64,000 bases of DNA from Alviniconcha marisindica. Lineage: Eukaryota; Mollusca; Gastropoda; Provannidae. The notes under the pieces were generated by a model. The model was not told where the DNA came from, searched no databases, and saw nothing but the letters and a program-made list of their open reading frames with translations. The stretch covers positions 86,001-150,000 of the forward strand of contig JABMCL010002458.1 of assembly GCA_018857735.1 (NCBI GenBank), in the 5' to 3' direction. Below are positions 46,101 through 59,400 of the stretch, one piece after another; position 1 is the stretch's first letter, and the number at the start of each line of letters is the position of its first letter. The position numbers and the translations under genes were made by a program.

Positions 46101-49100
46101 AACCCACATAAAGAGACAGTAATTTCTAAGGCGAAACAAGACTACATGACTGATTTCTGTTGATAGCTTGAATTGCATTCATAGCCAGCTTTAGTAGGAT
46201 GGGTAGTGCTGCATGCTGGCTTGCTGGCTTTCCCGGGAAAACTAAACCAGTAGTTACCTCTGTAGCATTGAAGCAGATGCTCAGTTCTAATCTACAGCAA
46301 AAGAGGTTTGAAACTTAATTTTGTCACAAGCAAACTTTATAACACAAGTTTAGCTTTTATAGGGGTTGGGTTTTCACTGCAGCCAAAAGCCCGTTAAAAA
46401 CACCAAAATTCCCAATAAAACAGGGCAAAGTTGGACAATGGTTTCTTTTAAAAAGCCCAGTCAAGACCCTCAGAATTAAATTTTAGGGGGACAACCCCAA
46501 GGAGGGGAAATTGGGAGAGCAAAGCACCTGGTAATTTAATAAAAAATCCAGTCCACTTCTGGGGGTGTGTTTCTCCAGATTTGGGGAACAGTCTTTGGAA
46601 TGGATAAGAAGACGCCCAAAAAGTTGACGTTTCTGTCCTAGTTTTCACAGGGGGATGAAAGACGGCCAAATGTTTTACTGTTTCTGTCCTAGATTTGGGT
46701 CCAGTCTTTCACTTGGATGGAGAGACTGCCACTTGTCCAGAACTGTTGAACGGCCTGATTTAGTCAATTTTAATAACTAAGAAACTAATCAGTTTTACTG
46801 TTTTTTTGTGGTGCTTTTCACAGTCTTGCCCTTTGGATGGACAAAGAAACTGCACTTGGCAGTTTACTGTGAGTTTGTGCTGTTTTCACAGTCGGAACCC
46901 CTATTGAATGACAACAACAAGGAAGTTCGAGCGTTCTGTGGTGCTGTTTCACAGACTGAAACGGCCTATGTGTAATAATAACAACAATAAGTTGAGCGTT
47001 CTGTGGTGCTGTTTCACAGACTGAAACGGCCTATGTGTAATAATAACAACAATAAGTTGAGCGTTCTGTGGTGCTGTTTCACAGACTGAAACGGCCTATG
47101 TGTAATAATAACAACAATAAGTTGAGCGTTCTGTGGTGCTGTTTCACAGACTGAAACGGCCTATGTGTAATAATAACAACAATAAGTTGAGCGTTCTGTG
47201 GTGCTGTTTCACAGACTGAAACGGCCTATGTGTAATAATAACAACAATAAGTTGAGCGTTCTGTGGTGCTGTTTCACAGACTGAAACGGCCTATGTGTAA
47301 TAATAACAACAATAAGTTGAGCGTTCTGTGGTGCTGTTTCACAGACTGAAACGGCCTATGTGTAATAATAACAACAATAAGTTGAGCGTTCTGTGGTGCT
47401 GTTTCACAGACTGAAACGGCCTATGTGTAATAATAACAACAATAAGTTGAGCGTTCTGTGGTGCTGTTTCACAGACTGAAACGGCCTATGCGTAATAATA
47501 ACAACAATAAGTTGAGCGTTCTGTGGTGCTGTTTCACAGACTGAAACGGCCTATGCGTAATAATAACAACAATAAGTTGAGCGTTCTATGGTGCTGTTTC
47601 ACAGACTGAAACGGCCTATGTGTAATAATAACAACAATAAGTTGAGTGTTCTGTGGTGCTGTTTTACAGACTGAAACAGCCTAACAGCATTAACTTAAAC
47701 AGCCTAAATTAGCCTGCTAACTAAAATGACACGATGGGCCAGCAAAGATCATGGTTACAATGTTACTTCTGTAAAGCAGAACGGATTGTCCTGTACATGA
47801 TGACAGTCAGAATTAAAGTTGTACAGCACAACGCCTACAAGTGCGGACGGTATTGGTAGAGCTGGGCCTCTGGTGCCACAGTCTTTGGAATGGATGAAGA
47901 AGACTGCCAGTCCACACTGGTGTGTGTTTCTGTCCTAGATTTGGGTCACAGTCTTTGGAATGGATGAAGAAGACTGCCAGTCCAAACTGTTGACTGTTTC
48001 TGTCCTAGATTTGGGTCACAGTCTTTGGAATGGATGAAGAAGACTGCCAGTCCAAACTGTTGACTGTTTCTGTCCTAGATTTGGGTCACAGTCTTTGCCA
48101 CTTTGGAGTGGACAAAGAAGACTGCCACTTGTACCAGTTTAACTGTTGAGCATTTCTGTCCTAGATTTAGGTCACTGTCTTTGAAGTGGACGAAGCGTTG
48201 AAGAAGACTGTCACTAGTGTCAGTTTAACTGGTGATTGTTTCTGTTGTAGATTTAGGTCTCTGTCTTTGGAGCGGACAAAGAAGACTGTCACTAGTGTCA
48301 GTTTAACTGGTGATTGTTTCTGTTGTAGATTTAGGTCACAGTCGAGGTAATTCTCCTCCTCAGTCTGCGATGTCGGACCAATCAGATGATCCGTATGAGG
48401 ACAAGCCTTCACAGGTAAGGCAGTGTGACTTGCTGACTTTACGTTCTGTGTTTCTGTTGCTCTTTTCCCTTCTTTGTAATGCTGATCACACTTCACCCAT
48501 GGAGTCTCTGTTTTCATCTTCTTTGTAATGCTGATCACACTTCACCCATGGAGTCTCTATTTTCATCTTCTTTGTGATGCTGATCACACTTCACCCATGG
48601 AGTCTCTGTTTTCATCTTCTTTGTAATGCTGATCACACTTCACCCATGGAGTCTCTGTTTTCATCTTCTTTGTAATGCTGATCACACTTCACCCATGGAG
48701 TCTCTGTTTTCATCTTCTTTGTAATGCTGATCACACTTCACCCATGGAGTCTCTGTTTTCATCTTCTTTGTAATGCTGATCACACTTCACCCATGGAGTC
48801 TCTGTTTTCATCTTCTTTGTAATGCTGATCACACTTCACCCATGGAGTCTCTGTTTTCATCTTCTTTGTAATGCTGATCACACTTCACCCATGGAGTCTC
48901 TGTTTTCATCTTCTTTGTAATGCTGATCACACTTCACCCATGGAGTCTCTGTTTTCATCTTCTTTGTAATGCTGATCACACTTCACCCATGGAGTCTCTG
49001 TTTTCATCTTCTTTGTAATGCTGATCACACTTCACCCATGGAGTCTCTGTTTTCATCTTCTTTGTGATGCTGATCACACTTTATGTTTCCACTGCTTCTT

Positions 49101-52100
49101 CTTGTTTGTGATACCGATTCACTTCACCCTTGGAGTCTGTGTTTCCACTGTTTTCATCTTCTTTGTGATGCTGATCACATTTTATGTTTCCCCTCTTGCT
49201 TCTCGTTTGTGATGCTGATCACACTTCACCCATGGAGTCTCTGTGTTCATCTTCTTTGTGATGCCGATGACACCTTATAAAGTGTATATAATATGTCTGA
49301 GCTTGTGAATGATTTTGAGTATGAGTATGGTTGATGCTGTTGCAAGTCTGTGCTTGTTTTGTTAGATTTATTTTTTATTTTTTGATGGACTTCAGAAAAC
49401 CGTGGGGGTGGGGGTAACATAGGTGTGTGAGTTTCTGAAAATGTCTTTATGTGTCACTTTGCTGTTTGGTGAGCAACAGTTGTGGCGTACATGAAAGTTG
49501 GCAGTGGTTGTGGTGTGAGTACCAAGCGGCTGCTTGATTTGGCAGTCAGCTGTCAGATAGTGTCATTTCCACACTACAAGGTGCCTGTGGATGTGAGGCA
49601 CGCACGCTGAAATATGGCTCCAGGGCAAAAGAATCCCCAGAGACGGCAGATCCCTGGTCCAGAACTGGTGGTGGTTGTCGGTGAAGTGCTGTTCAAATAG
49701 GTTGCCATGTAAGATGGGGAGGGTCCTCTCACAGGCAGCTAGTGCTGAACTGCACACTGACTTGTTGAGTTGTTCACCGTTGAATTACAAGGCTCTGCTC
49801 TTGGAGATGAAAAAGTGTGTATTTGAACAGTTATGCTCAGTAAGCGTAAAAGTTGTCTGATCTCTTTCCCATCCTTTGCACCCCACCACCCCCCCCCCCC
49901 CCACACACACACCCCTCCACCCCCACCCCAAACTGTGCCCAACCTGCCATTTCCTACGCTGCATGTTGCTTTACCCCACACTCATCTGACTTTCCCTCTC
50001 CTTCCACACTCCCTGCTCCCCATCATTTCACTTCCCCCCTCCCTCCACTCTCTCCTTACCTCCCCTCCCCACGCGCCCCCCACCCCCACCCCCCACCCCC
50101 CACCAATCTGCAGCCACAGAAAAAGAAGGGAGGTTCCAAGGGGGGCTCCTTGAGGCGGCAGACGCTGCTGTCGGCCAGGTCCCAGAAGAAGGCGGCCAGT
50201 CAGGAAGAGGGAGACCAGGAGGCGCCGGCGCCTAGCAACCAGGTGGTGACCCCCCAGGCTCCCGACGCCGCCCAGCCCCTCCTGCCCCAGCTGGGGCCTC
50301 GACCTCCCCAGGGAGTGGCCGGGCCAGGGGCGGGACAGCCAGCACCCCCTGGGCAGCACCCACCTCAGCAGCAGCAGCAGCCGCAACCCGGCATGCCCCA
50401 GCGCCCGCAGATGATGCCGCAGCAGCAGAGGATGGTGGCTGGGATGCGTGTGCCGCAGGCTCCCACGATGCCCCGCATCCCTTCCCAGCAAATGCCGCCG
50501 CAGCAGCAGGTGCCCCAGATGCGTGCGCAGCAGCAGCAACAGATGACGATGCAGCAGGCGGCTATGCGAGCCCGGGCGCAGATGTACGGCGGTCAGATGC
50601 AGATGGCGCAGATGGCGCAGATGGCCTACATGCAGCGCATGCAGATGATGCAGATGGCGCAGATGGGCTACAGGATGCAGAGACACCCGCAGCCAGCCAC
50701 TGCCCCCGCTGGGGGTGGGAGTGAAGAGGAAGAAGATGATGAGGATGATGACGATGAGGATGACAGTGAGGAAGATGAGGACAGCGATGAGGAGGAGGAA
50801 GAGGAAAGCATGGATGAGGAAGAGGAAGGGGCGGGGCGGGCCGTGATGGAGCCGCCCCAGCCTGACATGGAGGCGGGGGATGGAGAGGAGGAGGCCCCGA
50901 AAGCAGAGGAAGGTGAGCGGCCCCCGGTGCAGCAGACTCCGCCCGAGACCCAGGCGGAGGCGGAGTCCAGGGAGAAGAAAGCGGAGAGCCAGAAGCCCAA
51001 GAAAGAAGGGAAGGAGAAAGAAGAGAAGCCTGCAGAGGAGAAAGATGCCGCGGCGGTCGCCAAGCCCAGCAAGAAGAAGAAAAGCAAGAAGCCCAAGCGT
51101 TCGACGAAGCGTGAAATCCCACCCATCCGAGTGCGGGGCGTGCTGCGCAGCCACACTGACCCTGGGGGCGGCCTGGGAATGCCCAGCCCATTTGGCGCCC
51201 CCCGTGAGGCGCTCCCAGACATTGCTGGCGTCAAGAAGGTACTCCTGTGGTGTCGGGAGCATTTCAAGCTGTTGCGGTGTGTGCTGCGTTTTTCTGCTTT
51301 CTGGACATGGCAGCTTTGGTGAAAGAGCATTGGCAGTGTGTGATGAATTGGTGCCAGAGTTTTAATGAAAGGTAACGGACATTGGCAGTGTGTGATGAAT
51401 TGGTGCCAGAGTTTTAATGGAAGGTAACGGACATTGGTAGTGTGTGATGAACTGGTACCAGAGTTTTAGTGGAAAGTAACGGACATTAGTAGTGTGTGGT
51501 GAACTGGTACCAGAGTTTTAGTAGAAGGTAACTGACATTGGTAGTGTGTGATGAATTGGTGCCAGAGTTTTAATGAAAGGTAACGGACATTGGCAGTGTG
51601 TGATGAATTGGTGCCAGAGTTTTAATGGAAGGTAACGGACATTGGTAGTGTGTGATGAACTGGTACCAGAGTTTTAGTGGAAGGTAACGGACATTAGTAG
51701 TGTGTGGTGAACTGGTACCAGAGTTTTAGTGTAACTGACATTGGTAGTGTGTGATGAACTGGTACCAGAGTTTTAGTGGAAGATAACAGACATTGGTAGT
51801 GTGTGGTGAACTGGTACCAGAGTTTTAGTAGAAGGTAACTGACATTGGTAGTGTGTGATGAATTGGTACCAGAATTTTAGTGGAAGGTAACTGACATTGG
51901 TAGTGTGTGATGAATTGGTACCAGAATTTTAGTGGAAGGTAACTGACGTTGGTAGTGTGTGATGAATTGGTACCAGAATTTTAGTGGAAGGTAACTGACA
52001 TTGGTAGTGTGTGATGAATTGGTACCAGAATTTTAGTGGAAGGTAACTGACACTGGTAGTGTGTGATGAACTGGTACCAGAGTTTTAGTGGAAAGTAACT

Positions 52101-53424
52101 GACATTGGTAGTGTATGAACTGGTACCAGAGTTTTATTAAAAAGGCATGGATAGTGTGTGATGAACTGCTATAAGAGTTTCAGTGGGAGGGTAATGGTGA
52201 TGCAATGAGCTAGCACCAGAACGTTTGATGGAAGAGTGTTTTTAGTCAGATGAGGGGGGTGCACTGCCAGCCGTTTGGTGGAGCAATGGTGTGTGTGACC
52301 GACTGATTGTTTTGTGTGGTGGGAGAGCTGTGGTTGTGTGATAAACTGGCACCACATGTTTGATATAAGAACACTGACAATGGATAAGATGGTGCCAGAT
52401 GTTTGATGTATGATGGTGATGATTTGATAAGACGGCACCAGATGTTTGATGTAAGAGCAGCGACAATGAGTCAAATTGCACCAGAGGTTTCATGATACTG
52501 GAACCAGACGTTTGGGTGGAAGAGTGGTGGTTACATAACAAACTAGTACCAGATGTCAGATGGATGTGTGACGGTATTAATGTGATGAACCAGATGTTGG
52601 GTGGAAGAGTGGTGGTTACATGACAAACTAGTACCAGATGTCAGGTGGATGTGTGACGGTATTAATGTGATGAACCAGATGTTTGGTGGAAGAGTGGTGG
52701 TTACATGACAAACTAGTACCAGATGTCAGATGGATGTGTGACGGTATTAATGTAATGAACCAGACGTTTGGTGGAAGAGTGGTGGTTACATGACAAACTA
52801 GTACCAGATGTCAGATGGATGTGTGATGGTATTAATGTAATGAACCAGGTGCTTGCTGCAAGAGTGAGGGTGGTATGCTGAACGGGTAACGGGAACGCCT
52901 TTGCCGGGTGAAGGGAATAAGAAGGGAGAAGTCGGGGGCTGTGTGGCCATTCCAGAGTGTGACATGGAGTTTGAGACTTCCAGGTTTTTGTGACTAATGG
53001 TTCCTGGTTGTTGCTGTTGTTGTTGTTACCTTTCATCCTGATGTCGTCCTGTGCTGTTGGCTGGACATTAAAATCCACTTACTCACTTCTCAAGTTAAAT
53101 ACATGCATTTATTGTTGACAGTTTCTCTTAATTAGTTAACATAATGAGTTGTAGTGACTCCAGTGATTGCTTTAGATTTTTCACTCTATAGTTTACATAG
53201 GCAACAAGGTGTTCATGAATTACTCTTCATACATCACTAGAAGTAGTTGAAGTTGGTGCACTTTTCTGTGTGTCACGTACTCACAAAGACCATACATATT
53301 GTCAATGTCAGTCAGGTGTAGCAGCATTTTCAGGTTCTTTGTCGTCACTTTAATTTTCCTCTTTTTTCTTCAATACCTTCTCACACATACACACATGCAT
53401 GCACATACACACTCACACATGCAT

Positions 53425-53493
<69 letters not shown>

Positions 53494-56400
53494 AACACAG
53501 AACAACACAACACAGCACACACATGTGCACACACACACACACACACGATTATCTTGCTGGTCATTTGGTGTACGTGTGTGTGCCTGAGTGTTGTTGCTGT
53601 TAGTGTTAAGTGTGGGACGTTACCCTGGGTGTGGAAGCCTGCACTGTATATATATATAAGTTTATCGTTATGATCATCATTGTTGTTTACCCACTCTGTT
53701 GACAGCAGCCCCAGCAACCCATTCCAGCCAGTCGTGGGGCAGCACCGCAGAGTCAGCAGTTCAACTCAGAGGATGACGATGATGATGAAGACGATGAAGA
53801 TGATTCAGATGATGATGATGATGACGATGAGCATCCTCAGGTGGAAGGGTGAGCAGTGACTGTGAGAGGGGAGACTGTGGATGCAGAAATGGGCATGTCG
53901 TCGTTGTCACGTTAGTTGTGAATGTGAGAGTGGAGACTGTCGATACAGAAATGGGCATGTCGTCGTTGTCACGTTAGCTGTGAATGTGAGAGGGGAGACT
54001 GTGGATGCAGAAATGGGCATGTCGTCGTTGTCACGTTAGTTGTGAATGTGAGAGTGGAGACTGTCAATACAGAAATGAGCATGTCATCGTTGTCACGTTA
54101 GTTGTGAATGTGAGAGTGGAGACTGTCAGTACAGAAATGGGCATGTCATCGTTGTCACGTTAGCTGTGAATGTGAGAGGGAAAACAGCTGCCACAGAAGG
54201 AAGATTCGACTGCCGGCACTCTCTGTGACATGGGAGATTCCCCCTCTGATTCCCAAGCCTGGAATTGTAGAGATGGCCATGTTTCAGTCGTGCATGCTTT
54301 TCCTGTGGCCAGGTTTTCTTGCCTGTCTGATACAGTAACAGCTATTGTCGGCCTCGTCGCACAGTCTGCTGTTACAGTGTTAGGCTTCTGCTTCTCCTGT
54401 CCATCTTTGTGTTGTCAGTTTGCTGCCTGTCCAGTAGCCCTCTTGTCCCTCACTGTCTGTCGCCTGCCCAGCACTTCTCAGCAAATACTGTGAACTGCCC
54501 GGCGTGGGACTGGCCGGCGTGGGACTGCCCGGCGTGGGACGTGGGAAAGATCTGGTGATGAACAGGTCAGTCAGTGACCTCTGGCCCGGGTAGCACACAG
54601 ACAGGAGTGGGAGTCAAACTGTTGCTGCAGCTTCTGAAAAGGTTGCCTGTTTTGTGATCGGTAGAAATGCAGTCATTTTACTTCCCTCAGTATCGTATCT
54701 GTTTGATTGGTATTGTTGTTGACGTGTGTGTGTGTGTGTGTGTATGCACTGTACCAATGCAGTTGATTTTCCTACAGTGCCTGTGTGACTGTTTCAGAGC
54801 ATACGACCCAGCAGAGTTTGAGAATCTGTCTGTAACAGCTGAGATCAAGGAGCTGTTCCAGTACATTACCAGGTGGGTGCTGGGTGGAAAGTGTGTGTGT
54901 GCCTCTGTCTGTCTGTCCATCTGTCTGTCTGTCTCTCCCCCTCTCTCTCAGGGTTTCAGTGTGTGTGTATTATGTTGTGTGTGCATTTGTGTGTGTATGT
55001 TTGCATGAGTGTGTGTGAATGCATGCGTGTATGTGTATTGTAGACAGCTGTTTGGTTCGGGCCCCCGCACTGTGTTAGTCTGTCCACAGTACTTTGTCGT
55101 CTGAATCAGTCCATGACACTGTGTTAGTCTGTCCACAGTACTTTGTCGTTTGAATCAGTCCATGACACTGTACTGTTTGAATATGTCGTTTGAATCAGCC
55201 ATGACACTGTACTGTTTGAATATGTCCACAGTACTTTGTCGTCTGAATCAGACCATGACACTGTGTTAGTCTGTCCACAGTACTTTGTCGTCTGAATCAG
55301 TCCATGACACTGTGTTAGTCTGTCCACTGTACTTTGTCGTCTGAATCAGTCCATGACACTGTGTTAGTCTGTGCACAGTACTTTGTCGTCTGAATCAATC
55401 CATGACACTGTGTTAGTCTGTCCACAGTACTTTGTCTCTGAATCAGTCCATGACACTGTACTGTTTGAATATGTCCACTATACCGCATTGTCGTTTCCAT
55501 CTGTCCCACTGCTGTGTGGTGGTTGTAATTAGCCCCAGTGCTGTGTGGGTGTCTCCATCAGTCACAGTGTGTGGTTGTCTCCATCAGTCACAGTGTGTGG
55601 TTGTCTCCATCAGTCACAGTGTGTGGTTGTCTCCATCAGTCACAGTGTGTGGTTGTCTAGCCATCAGTCACAGTGCTGTGTGGGTGTCTCCATCAGTCAC
55701 AGTGTGTGGTTGTCTCCATCAGTCATAGTGTGTGGTTGTCTCCATCAGTCACAGTGTGTGGTTGTCTAGCCATCAGTCACAGTGCTGTGTGGTTGTCTCC
55801 ATCAGTCACAGTGCTGTGTGGTTGTCTGCATCAGTCACAGTGCTGTGTGGTTGTCTCCATCAGTCACAGTGTGTGGTTGTCTAGCCATCAGTCACAGTGC
55901 TGTGTGGTTGTCTAGCCATCAGTCACAGTGCTGTGTGGTTGTCTAGCCATCAGTCACAGTGCTGTGTGGTTGTCTAGCCATCAGTCACAGTGCTGTGCGG
56001 TTGTCTAGCCATCAGTCACAGTGCTGTGCGGTTGCAGGTACACACCTCAGTCCATTGAGCTGGACCACAAGCTGAAACCGTTCATCCCCGACTTCATCCC
56101 ATCAGTCGGCGACATCGACGCCTTCATCAAGGTAACTGCACTGGCTGCCCTTGTAGTAGAGGGGCTGATACATAGTTTAAGATTCAAGAGTACTTTGTTA
56201 TTTCATCAGAGAAATTAAAACATGGCTGAACATTAACGACATCAGAGTGCTCAATAACACATATATTTTATTGAAAATACAAAGATTAAATATTAAACTA
56301 GTGATTTACACACACACACACTGCTCAGACGTTTGAATGGATTTATCTGTTCAGAAATGCTATTGACAGCAGAACAATATTATTATTGTAATAACAATGA

Positions 56401-59400
56401 TGGTAATTACAGGAATGATAGTGATGATAATAAAGGTGATTTTCATGGAGCTTATGGAGCAGTGGAAGTTCAGTGTGGAACAAACAGACGTTGGTCATGT
56501 ATGAAGGGGTAGGCCTGCCCTCTGAGGTCCTCAATCCTTGGTGCTACAGCAATGAGGGTACTGGCCGCCAGTCACCCAGCTTCCTACAGCAATGAGGGTA
56601 CTGGCCGCCAGTCACCCAGCTTCCTACAGCAATGAGGGTACTGGCCGCCAGTCACCCAGCTTCCTACAGCAATGAGGGTACTGGCCGCCAATCACCCCGC
56701 TTCCTACAGCAATGAGGGTACTGGCCGCCAGTCACCCCGCTTCCTACAGCAATGAGGGTACTGGCCGCCAGTCACCCAGCTTCCTACAGCAAGGGAGGGT
56801 ACTGGCCGCCAGTCACCCAGCTTCCTACAGCAAGGGAGGGTACTGGCCGCCAGTCACCCAGCTTCCTACAGCAAGGGAGGGTACTGGCCGCCAGTCACCC
56901 AGCTTCCTACAGCAAGGGAGGGTACTGGCCGCCAGTCACCCAGCTTCCTACAGCAAGGGAGGGTACTGGCTGCCAGTCACCCCGCTTCCTACAGCGATGG
57001 AGGGTACTGGCCGCCAGTCACCCAAGCACTTCAGCCAATCACTATGTCTTGAATGATATTTCGCACAAAAAGCCCAGAGTGGCTGCTGTATTTTTCTCAC
57101 AAAATACAGTGTAACCATCAAATGAAAGCTGGTGGAAACCTTCACAGGTCAAAACATAGCGTAGCCCATGAAGATGGGGTGGTGGAGTCCAAACAAAACC
57201 TTCACAGGTCAAAACATAGCGTAGCCCACAAAGATGGGGTGGTGGAGTCCAAACAAAACCTTCACAGGTCAAAACATAGCGTAGCCCACAAAGATGGGGT
57301 GGTATTTCCACACAAAATATTCACAAACAGCTAGATTTATTAGTTGAATGGAGTATGTGCACATGTATATGGGTCATTCTCCAAGGCTGTGTACCAATAT
57401 CCAAAATGGCTGACAGTTTTTTCCACTTCAGTTCAGTAGTTTGTGAGAAACACCAGTGGGCTGTCAAAGTGGACTAAGCCATGTAACATGTTTAAACACA
57501 AAGAAAAGGGAATGAAAAATTATATTAACTGAAAAAAAGCAGCATATAGATGCCTAAACTTTGGATGCTAAGAACTTAATAACTCAACACTGTCAGTGAG
57601 TGTTGTTTTTAATGTCTCGCACATAGATATACAACAGAGCACAAATGAAAGGTAGACATTACAATGAACGGCTGATTCAAAACAGTTGTTTAATATAGTC
57701 CACCCGTAGTTGTAGGTACTGGTACACAGCTTTGGAGAATGACCCGTATATAATAATAATAATAAAAATGAACTTGTAGAGCGCTTTCAAAAACTCTAAG
57801 CGCTTTACAATTGGACTTAAAGAAAAACATACAATGCGCAAATATACAAGCGTACAAAACATATAAAAATTAACAAACATTTTCATACAAAGCATGGCAA
57901 AAACACAAGCACACAAGATATATATATTTGTGTATATTCCTACAGAGCCAGGTTTATTCAGTTAAATTGAGTGAGCATGTGTATGTATGTTCAGATATCA
58001 CATTCCAAACAGTCAGACTAAGTGACTGATAGGGGGGTTGTGGGGTTGGGGGGGCAGCACATTGTTCACAGTGGACTGGTGCATGTGTGTCTTTAGATAT
58101 CACATTCCAAACAGTCTGACGTGAATGACAGATAGGGGGTGGCGGGGGGTTGTGGGGGTGGGGGGCAACACATTGTTGACAGTGGACTGGTGCGTGCGTG
58201 TGTTCAGATTCCACGTCCAGACAACAAGCCCGACACGCTGGGTCTGACCGTGCTGGACGAGCCGTGTGCCAAGCAGTCCGACCCCACCGTCCTTGACCTT
58301 CAGCTCCGCGCTATCTCAAAGCAAACCACGGCCAAGACTCTGGTAAGTGTCCTGTTGCTGTTCTGTGGGTCTCTGTTTCACTTGAAGCATGCGTGTGTGT
58401 AGATGTTGTTCTGTGGGTCTCTGTTTCACTTGAACCATGCATGTGTGTAGATGTTGTTGTTCTGTGGGTCTCTGTTTCACTTGAACCATGCATGTGTGTA
58501 GATGTTGTTGTTCTGTGGGTCTCTGTTTCACTTGAAGCATGCGTGTGTATAGATGTTGCTGTTCTGTGGGTCTCTGTTTCACTTGAAGCATGCGTGTGTG
58601 TAGATGTTCTTGTTCTGTGGGTCTCTGCGTCGCTTGAAGCAGGTGTGTGTGTGTATGTTGTTGATCTGTGGGTCTCTGTTTCACTTGAAGCAGGTGTGTG
58701 TGTAGATGTTGTTCTGTGGGTCTCTTCGTCGCTTGAAGCAGGTGTGTGTGTGTATGTTGTTGATCTGTGGGTCTGTGTCACTTAATTGTGAATCATGCAT
58801 GTGTGTGTGTGTAGTTGTTCTGTGGGTCTGTGTCGCTTGAAGCAGGTGTGTGTATATCTTGTTGTGCTGTGGGTCTGTGTCTATTGAGGTATGCGTGTAT
58901 GTGTATGTTGTTCTGTGAATCTGTGTCACTTGAAGCTTGCGTGTGTGTGTATGTTGTGAGAAACTGTGTCTTTTGAAGCATGTGTGTGTGTGTATGTATG
59001 CTTGGACCTTAGCTAACAAAGCCATAAAGTTTCATGGAGGTAGTATTTAAATGAGTTATGATTTTGTAACTGGTCAACAGTTTGAAATTTTGACACTTGA
59101 AAACTTGGAACTGGTTGAATGGGTTGTCAGGTTGTTTATTTTGTGTGACTGCTTCACCTGTGTTTTGAAACCAGGACCAAGACAACTGTCTCTCTATGCA
59201 GATTGTCCAGGGAGACAGTAAAGTTACAATACAATAATACAATACAACTTTATTGCCAAGTGTCAGTACACTGATTGCAGGAGGAATGGTATTTTCCCAT
59301 TTTGCTCTTGTTGGATTGCTCAGCACAACTCAGCAGAACTGTACCTCAGAACTACACAGTCCCTGTGCTGTGGGTCTGTAACACGTAACCAGTCAAAAAC

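Noticed and set aside
48342..48414. IFT46 exon 4 starting after GTCACAG (48342)
   Set aside because: Phase from exon 3 then reads into a non-conserved frame; ATTTAG at 48334 gives a sensible reading.
49563..49860. Possible small gene upstream of IFT46 exon 5
   Set aside because: Short frames on both strands, no splice-compatible neighbours and no recognised family.
49982..51262. 426-codon antisense frame opposite IFT46 exon 5
   Set aside because: It arises from the codon bias of the Q/E/K-rich sense exon; Leu/His/Arg-rich, no recognisable domain.
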